Positions 58,585 through 64,000 of a stretch of DNA of 64,000 bases are shown here, piece by piece. The translations under genes and the position numbers were made by a program. Source of the DNA: Lolium rigidum. Lineage: Eukaryota; Streptophyta; Magnoliopsida; Poales; Poaceae. Location of the stretch: NCBI RefSeq assembly GCF_022539505.1, contig NC_061514.1:223595837-223659836 (forward strand), written 5' to 3'. Within the stretch, counting starts at the first letter, position 1; every line of letters starts with the position of its first letter. The notes beneath the pieces are model-generated. The model did not search any database. It had not been told where the DNA came from and saw only the letters and a list, made by a program, of their open reading frames with translations.

Positions 58585-60148
58585 GAGCATCTTCATCAAC
58601 GCTTCCGTAGCGACTATAATAGTAATTTAGTGCTTGGGCGTGTTTTTTTAGAGCCACAACCTCTAAAGTAGTCAGTCAATTTTGAAACCCAACACACGCC
58701 TTTGCCGCTCCCTACGCACCGGGCTGTGGACCGCCCTAGCATTGAGAGAAAGCGGTGGTCACATTTTTAATGACCACACGCAAAAGTTTGGTCGTCGTCG
58801 TCTTCAATGTGCACGCTTGTTGCCGAGGCGGCGACTCAATGGCACGCCGCCCGCCCCTCCACGCGGCGACGGATGAGTACTTTGCGTCTCAAAGCACACT
58901 GCGGCCGTTCTCTATAAACTGCATCGGCACTACCTTCTCCGCCCATTTCCCTGCGCTACTACTCCTCGGACAACACTAGCCGCCATCGACCACCTCATCC
59001 TCCACCGCCATGGCGCACAACCACGAAGCCGGCGACAACGACACCGGCGCCGGGGAGGACCGCCCACACAATTTCACCATCGATGAGGCTGAAGTCCTCT
59101 TCCATGCGCGTCTGCTGGTGCCGCCGGAGTATAGACTGCCACACGACTAGCACCACTCAACGTCGGCTACGTTGTACCACCGACGCTGGAGGGCGAGGAG
59201 CATCGCGCCCTCATCACGGAGTGGCGAGCACAACTGCCACCGACGAAGTGTAACTTACTGATGTGGGCGCCGAACAACCTGAAGTGGTCAGCCGTCTTCT
59301 AGCGCGAGCCGGAAGCGGAAGTCGCGCGCTTCGCCGACCCTGGCACCGGCCGATTCGGCGTATGTGTATCATCCAGCCCCGGCGGCGCATTCCACCCTAG
59401 TGTCGGCATACCCAGCTTCCTCCCGCTCTGGTTCGTCCCAAAACGGCTCGTCGGGATCCGCAGGGCGGCAACACTCGGCGCCCTATCCGCCGATGATGTG
59501 CGGCGGCATCATCATCGGAGATGCACCTCGCGGTTCGTCCTCAGCGCCGATAAAGAGGGAGGCGGTGGTGAAGAAGGAGGCACACTCACCGCCGCGTGGG
59601 CGCCTACACCTTAGTTTCGCAGGGTGTCGCTCCTTCCGCCGGTTCTGCCATCACCGCCACCACAGCCGGCGAAGAAATGGTGGGAGGAAGAGCTCGAGAT
59701 GCAGGAAGCATACCGCGGCGCTGACGACCCAGATCGACGAGGACGTGCCGGCGGCAACGCAACGACATGCAGTGTGATGGTCGGCGTTGGTCATCAACAA
59801 CTTCATCGGCCTCGACCCCCCTTCACTGGCACCGGCACCTGCACCAGCGATGGCGGTAAGGAAGGAGGACGCGGTGACGGTGCCGACAACCTCGACTTCA
59901 GCGCGTTCGACCGCCTTCATTAGATTAGGATTTACTTTTTTAGTTTACATTTGTCAAGCTTTGTGCAAATTCTAATGAAAACCGTCGAATTTTAAGTTCA
60001 AATATATTATAGTGCTATTGGGATCGCCCGTTCGGGGTCACCGGTGTTTGACCTCTCCCCAAATTGGGGAGCAGGTGCTGGCGTCCCCCATAGTGCGGTG
60101 TCGGCATCCCTGTCGGCGCCTATTTAGGGTGCGCCCGTGGAGATGCTC
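58585..60148. mobile_element. PIF/Harbinger-type non-autonomous element
   Basis: Ends are GAGCATCTTCA and (complemented) GAGCATCTCCA, with a 3-bp target duplication TTA (58582-58584 and 60149-60151), as expected for Harbinger elements. It contains a broken coding region of the VKKE..SPP family and no transposase. Confidence 0.8.
59010..59923 (+). pseudogene. Decayed 'VKKE..SPP' family ORF inside the Harbinger element
   Basis: ATG 59010 begins MAHNHEAGDNDTGAGEDRPH and continues through FTIDEAEVLFHARLLVPPEY to a stop near 59150. Further segments in other frames follow: PPTLEGEEHRALITEW, KREAVVKKEAHSPPRG (about 59560), AKKWWEEELEMQEAY, and a C-terminal LDFSAFDRLH ending at 59923. The ORF at 60916-61999 has related motifs. 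GC content is high. The function is unknown; I recall this family as highly repeated in wheat-tribe genomes. Confidence 0.5.
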
Positions 60149-60151
60149 TTA

Positions 60152-60648
60152 GGGGTCTCATCTCATGTGACAGCGACCTTTGCTGCAGGGAATTCGTGCC
60201 TGACAAGCTCGAAACGGCAACGGTGGTGTCTCTATGGTCATTGGAAAGTTTAACTTTTAGGTAACTCTTTTTGATGTTACTTACGGTGTTGTGATTTGCT
60301 ACATATGTGCATAGCTTTTATTGTGTAAATATGGGTAAAGTGCTATAATTGCTTTTTTACATATGCTATAGAGAGATTGCACCAATATTATAAACGTGTT
60401 CCTTTAATATTGGATGAGTTAGACAAAAATGTGAGATGTATAGTAGAAAAATGTTGCAAAATAATATCGCATTTAAAAAAATGCTACATACATAGAAAAA
60501 TGTAGCCTTTAGGTTTTCTTTAAAAAAAATTGCAGCATGACAAAAAAAAACCTGAAAAGGGCAATAAAGACAAATTCTAGTGTAAACTATGGGTTATGAG
60601 TTAGGACCCATGATTCTGAAAAAAAAGAGTTAGGACCCATGACTATCA
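60152..60648. other. Spacer between two Harbinger-type ends
   Basis: No gene. It contains a 16-bp direct repeat GAGTTAGGACCCATGA (60598-60613 and 60627-60642) flanking only TTCTGAAAAAAAA, and A-rich tracts. Confidence 0.6.
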
Positions 60649-60672
60649 GAGCATCTCCAGCCGTTGGGCTCT
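60649..60672 (+). mobile_element. Left terminus of a second Harbinger-type element
   Basis: GAGCATCTCCAGCCGTTGGG is preceded by TCA. It matches the termini of the element at 58585-60148. No matching right end occurs before 64000, so the element either runs off the window or is broken. The minus-strand ORFs that follow may be its cargo. Confidence 0.5.
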
Positions 60673-60915
60673 CCAGGCCGAAATCCAACGCTAAATAAAA
60701 TATGGTCCGGGGACGTCCATTTTTCCAGCAGCGAGCCTAGGATGGATGAAAATTTTGAACAAATATATGCGAATTCAGATGAAATACGTTCAAACATAGG
60801 CGAAATTTAGAGATATTTAACATATATAGGCGAGTTCGTACATATATAGGCCGAATTCGTAATATATTTGAATTTGGCCAGAGGGAAACATGAACTAAAG
60901 CTAGAACACGGTGAT

Positions 60916-61999
60916 CTACAGACTGAAATTGCGGTAGAACATCGTGTAGTCGCCCCCTCGTCGTCATCACTGGAGTTGTCGGCGTCCTCGGGCGGCGGCG
61001 CCTGCTGGCTGCTCTGGCCGTCGTCCCCGTACCAGCGGCTGGAACCCTGCGCAGGGTCACCGTGTGGGTGCGGTGGGTGTGGTGGGTGTGGCGCGGGCGG
61101 CGCGGCACCGCACGGCCGCCAGGTCCAGTAGACGATGCTGCTCCGCCTCCTGCCTCTCCTAGTCCTGCCTGGACCAGGCGAGCGCCGCGTCCATCGAGAG
61201 GGCGTTGTCGGCGGGGACGAGGTATCGCAACGACCTCGCCATGGCCTCGCGGATCGCCACGTCCTCGGCCCGTGCGGCCTCCTCTTCGGTGAGCTGGCAC
61301 GCAGCGGCCACTGCGGCCTCCTTCTTGGCCGTCTTCTTCTTGCGGCCGCGCGATGGAGACGACGACCGGAGCCCCCCTCGCGGATGACGAGGGCGCCGCT
61401 ACTGCACCCTCTGGTCAGCGGTGGCGATGTCGGCTCCTTCTTGACGGCCCTCAGCATCGCTGGTGGAGGATCCGACCCACAGGAGCGCGATGCCGACCTT
61501 GACGCCGACCCAGACGAAGACGACGACGATGGTGCCATCCATTGTGGCATCCACGAGCTTCCGTGTCGGCGCGACACGGAAGGCGCCGCCGGCGGCGGCA
61601 TCCCCAGTACGGGGTAGTTGCCGCCCTCGATGTGCGCGAGCACGTTCTCGAGGGTGCGGCCCGGCGCGCTCCACCAGCGGCGGCCACATTTTTGCGCGCG
61701 GGACGAGGGGGAGGGTCATCGTAGGCGGCGAGTTCTCGCTCGTACCTTCGCCGGAAGAAGTCAGTTCATGCGTCGTAGTTGTCCGGGAAGAAGCGCGGCT
61801 CGGCGCGCTGCTCGTCGCTGAGGGTGACGAGTACGGCGTCGATCTCGGCTTCGAGCGTGTCCTGTCCCACTGGCGGAGGCGGGATCGGGACACCCCCGCG
61901 CTCAGATGCCAGCCTCCGGGTGCGCGGAAGTCCGGCGGCGTCTGCTAGCCCGCCATGTGCAGAAGCCTACCCTCCCATTGGTGCAGAGACCACCGCCAT
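60916..61999 (-). pseudogene. 'VKKE..SPP' family ORF, frameshifted
   Basis: On the minus strand the ATG at 61997-61999 gives MAVVSAPMGG, followed by LEAEIDAVLVTLSDEQRAEP and FFRRRYERELAAYDDPPP. In another frame LAHIEGGNYPVLGMPPPAAP is followed by SSSSSSGSASRSASRSCGSD, VKKEPTSPP and GALVIREGG. A third frame holds an Ala/Glu-rich helix, and the end is GDYTMFYRNFSL with a stop at 60916-60918. At least four frame changes. It appears related to the ORF at 59010-59923. No catalytic domain is recognised. Confidence 0.5.
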
Positions 62000-62480
62000 G
62001 TGCAAAATAAGCTCCACATAAAGCCTCGCATACCCGCTTTACTAACAGGTTGTACTAAGTCTTGTTGAGTCCCTGTACTCAGCCTTGCATGCTTTGTTTC
62101 AGACGAAGTCCTTCCAACTGATGGTGGTTTCTACCTCCACGTCAACGAGTAGTTCGGAGTTCCTCAGGCGGCAGCCTGAGACTTATGGGCTGGGACGTCG
62201 CCTTATGTTATGGCCTCTTAGGCCCTTTGCAGTCTTGTTATCTAGATAACATAATTTTCTTTTTGTTGCTTGTTGAATTGTGGTCAGTGACCTCTGCGTG
62301 TAATAAATTTGAATCTTAACTCTGCTAAGAGTTGTAATATATTTTTCTTTCGGTCGTAGAGTCACTGTTGTGTTACCGATTCTCACCCTGTAGGCCCTAG
62401 AGATCTAGGTTAGGCTTATGCCAGATGTGATATTTGGGTTTGTCTAGCCTCGACCTCCGGGGTTCCCCACAATAGTGCTA
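62000..62480. other. Unassigned stretch, possibly an LTR or 3' retroelement fragment
   Basis: The phrases GTTGAGTCCCTGTACTCAGC and TTATGTTATGGCCTCTTAGG recall gypsy 3' regions/LTRs of grasses, but no ends or ORF can be fixed. Confidence 0.3.
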
Positions 62481-62497
62481 GACATAGGCGCCGGTGA

Positions 62498-64000
62498 TCA
62501 CGCGTCTCGCGCGCGGATTTCGGCGCGCCTCTTTGTGAACCAGGCCCTTGTATCATCGTCGACGCTTCTCAAGTCGGCTAGCATGATCCTTGAGTCCTCT
62601 AGATGGGTCTTGGCGTCGGCGTCCATCCTCCTGGCCTCGGTGTCCATCCTCCTGGCCTCGGCCTCACGTAATTTCGCCTCGGCGTCTGCCTTTTTGGCCT
62701 CGACGTGCATCCTTTGGACCTCAATGATCTCTTTCGTGAGGTTGAGGTAGATGGCAGTTACGGCCTCTTTCTCTAGACGCTTCTTCTCGTCCCTAGGAGC
62801 CATGCCGGTATGATTGGCGGCCATCATCTTCACCAAGCTCTGGGTGAACGCAATGGCCTGTGCCTCCCGGACTAGATCGGCCTTGGTAGCCTTATGGCCT
62901 CGGGGACGCGGTGGAAGGTCATGACGGTCATGATTGTCATCTTCGCTGTCGATGTTAATCGCTATCCCATTCTTCACAGCTTCATCGAAGGCCGCAAAGC
63001 TTGTATTCCACTTTTGCGCGTCCTTCAGCTTCTCCCAGCAATGGACCATATGGTAGCCCTTCTTATGCACTGCCCTGAACCTCTCCAAGGCACGGGATAC
63101 CACTGAAATCACTCCAACGCCGCTAATGGGGTTGTTGACAACATGTTCAATGGCGGAGCAGAACTTGATTGTCTCTTGTTTGATGTAGTTCCATCTTTTT
63201 CTGATGGACTCTTTCGTGCGATCGCTCTTCATCTCGTAGGGCTCGTGAAGCTTTTTCTCATTGTACTCATGCATGACCTTGGCCCAGGACACCTTGCCCT
63301 TTTTTGGGCTCCATTGATACAGTCATGGCTTGTGGCCAGCCAAGCGTCGCACAAACACTTGTCCTCATCGTCGATAAATCCTAGTGTCATGTGGCTCTCC
63401 CCCTTCTTCTTGCTAGCATTGTCCGTGGTGACGACAGACCCTATTGGCGCGTCCTCATAGTCGTCTACGCACACGGCTGTTGGCTGCATGGGCTGGGTGG
63501 AGAACAGCCGTGCGCCTTCGATGTCCACGCCATTTTGCGTCGGTGCCCACTCATCATGCGGCTCTCTCCCGGCCCCGGCGTCACCAACGAAGCCGCCGTT
63601 AAAGATCATGGCCTGGATGTCGCTCTCTTGCCGGTCGTTCCAATAGGCCTACGAATCACCGGACGTCAGACGCATGGCACACGACAGTCGCACATAGTGA
63701 GAGAGCTTTACGTATCGGGTCGTCCATCGTCGGGGCAGATGCTGCCATTTCGTCATACAGCTTGCGGGGCTCCGGCATGCTCTCCTCTGGCACCTGACGC
63801 GTCTTATGTGTCGCGCCCGGGCAGGAGTCACCGCTCTTCGGCGTCCTATTGAGGTCGGGAACCGGCGCCCCGTTGAACAGCACCGGCGCCACGCCGGAGG
63901 CGAACCGCGACGCCGGCTGGACCTGCACGGGAGCGGGAGTTCCAGGACGCAGAAGGGAACTTACCGAGCTCACTGATGAGGCCGGAGGAGCGACGCCGGC
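62498..64000 (-). pseudogene. Myb/trihelix-like, NAM-associated protein (one or more frameshifts)
   Basis: On the minus strand the N-terminal part (about 63650-63970) reads ASGVAPVLFNGAPVPDLNRT and PEPRKLYDEM. The next segment (63290-63609) reads HMTLGFIDDEDKCLCDAWLA, a Myb/trihelix-like start. The frame slips in the T-run 63300-63305, one base short. Then 63292-62498 gives SWAKVMHEYNEKKLHEPYEM, RTKESIRKRWNYIKQETIKF and a long Glu/Ala/Arg helix with repeats of AEARRMD, ending RARDA. This resembles proteins annotated 'NAM-associated' or 'GST T3-like' in grasses, which are related to the Myb-like accessory protein of PIF/Harbinger transposons. The 5' end is beyond the window. Confidence 0.6.

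Noticed and set aside
1..64000. CRISPR arrays, bacterial operons, intact tRNA or rRNA genes
   Set aside because: The DNA is plant nuclear. Repeats seen are microsatellites, minisatellites or transposon ends; the only RNA-gene-like sequences are a partial 5S-like stretch and tRNA-like motifs.

Overview
The window is transposon-rich grass chromatin, almost certainly from a Pooideae grass (Triticeae/Poeae type). The grounds are the element repertoire: Athila-lineage Ty3/gypsy elements with tRNA-Asp-type primer sites, a BARE/Angela-type Ty1/copia element, a CACTA element with TAGTCCCGGTT subterminal repeats, Mutator, hAT and PIF/Harbinger elements, and plant L1-like LINEs. I see one convincing host gene, an intact intronless DUF247 gene at 43614-45140 (+). 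Two 100-base runs of N (8255-8354, 20031-20130) are scaffold gaps.

Left third (1-28.3 kb). Three gypsy elements share one LTR family. Element A (1-6602) and element E (8355-20215) carry only gag and aspartic protease. Element C (8826-15594) sits inside the 5' LTR of E with a 5-bp target duplication (ATCAC) and replaces gag-protease by an unrelated 214-codon ORF. None of the three has reverse transcriptase or integrase. Between A and E lies an AT-rich ~740-bp tandem repeat with long compound microsatellites. From 20216 an Athila pol fragment (element F: RT, RNase H, integrase, a coiled-coil 3' ORF, then a different LTR at 25116-26669) abuts a decayed Mutator transposase gene (26670-28269).

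Middle (28.3-46 kb). This part holds a putative DNA-transposon-like segment with tandem coding-like repeats and a frameshifted 217-codon reading frame; a gag-like coiled-coil/CCHC ORF with a 3.3 kb AT-rich tail; a truncated LTR abutting a LINE fragment; a minisatellite split by a 650-bp hAT element (8-bp TSD); and a 2.9 kb Mutator-like element (9-bp TSD TTTATTATG) with internally duplicated ends, lying 146 bp upstream of the TATA box of the DUF247 gene.

Right third (46-64 kb). A three-level nest can be reconstructed: a LINE (45990-58530) is split by a CACTA element (46513-57297, TSD GGC), which is split by a reverse-oriented copia element (47815-56439, TSD CACAC) with near-identical LTRs but a decayed interior. 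A 5S rRNA-like stretch lies in the CACTA right arm. Beyond it are two Harbinger-type elements or ends whose decayed ORFs belong to the same 'VKKE..SPP' protein family, and a minus-strand Myb/trihelix-like (NAM-associated) ORF running to the window edge.

Many ORFs are broken by single-base indels, several recurring at CTG/CG contexts, so some apparent pseudogenes may be sequencing artefacts. Family names rest on recalled motifs; no database was searched.
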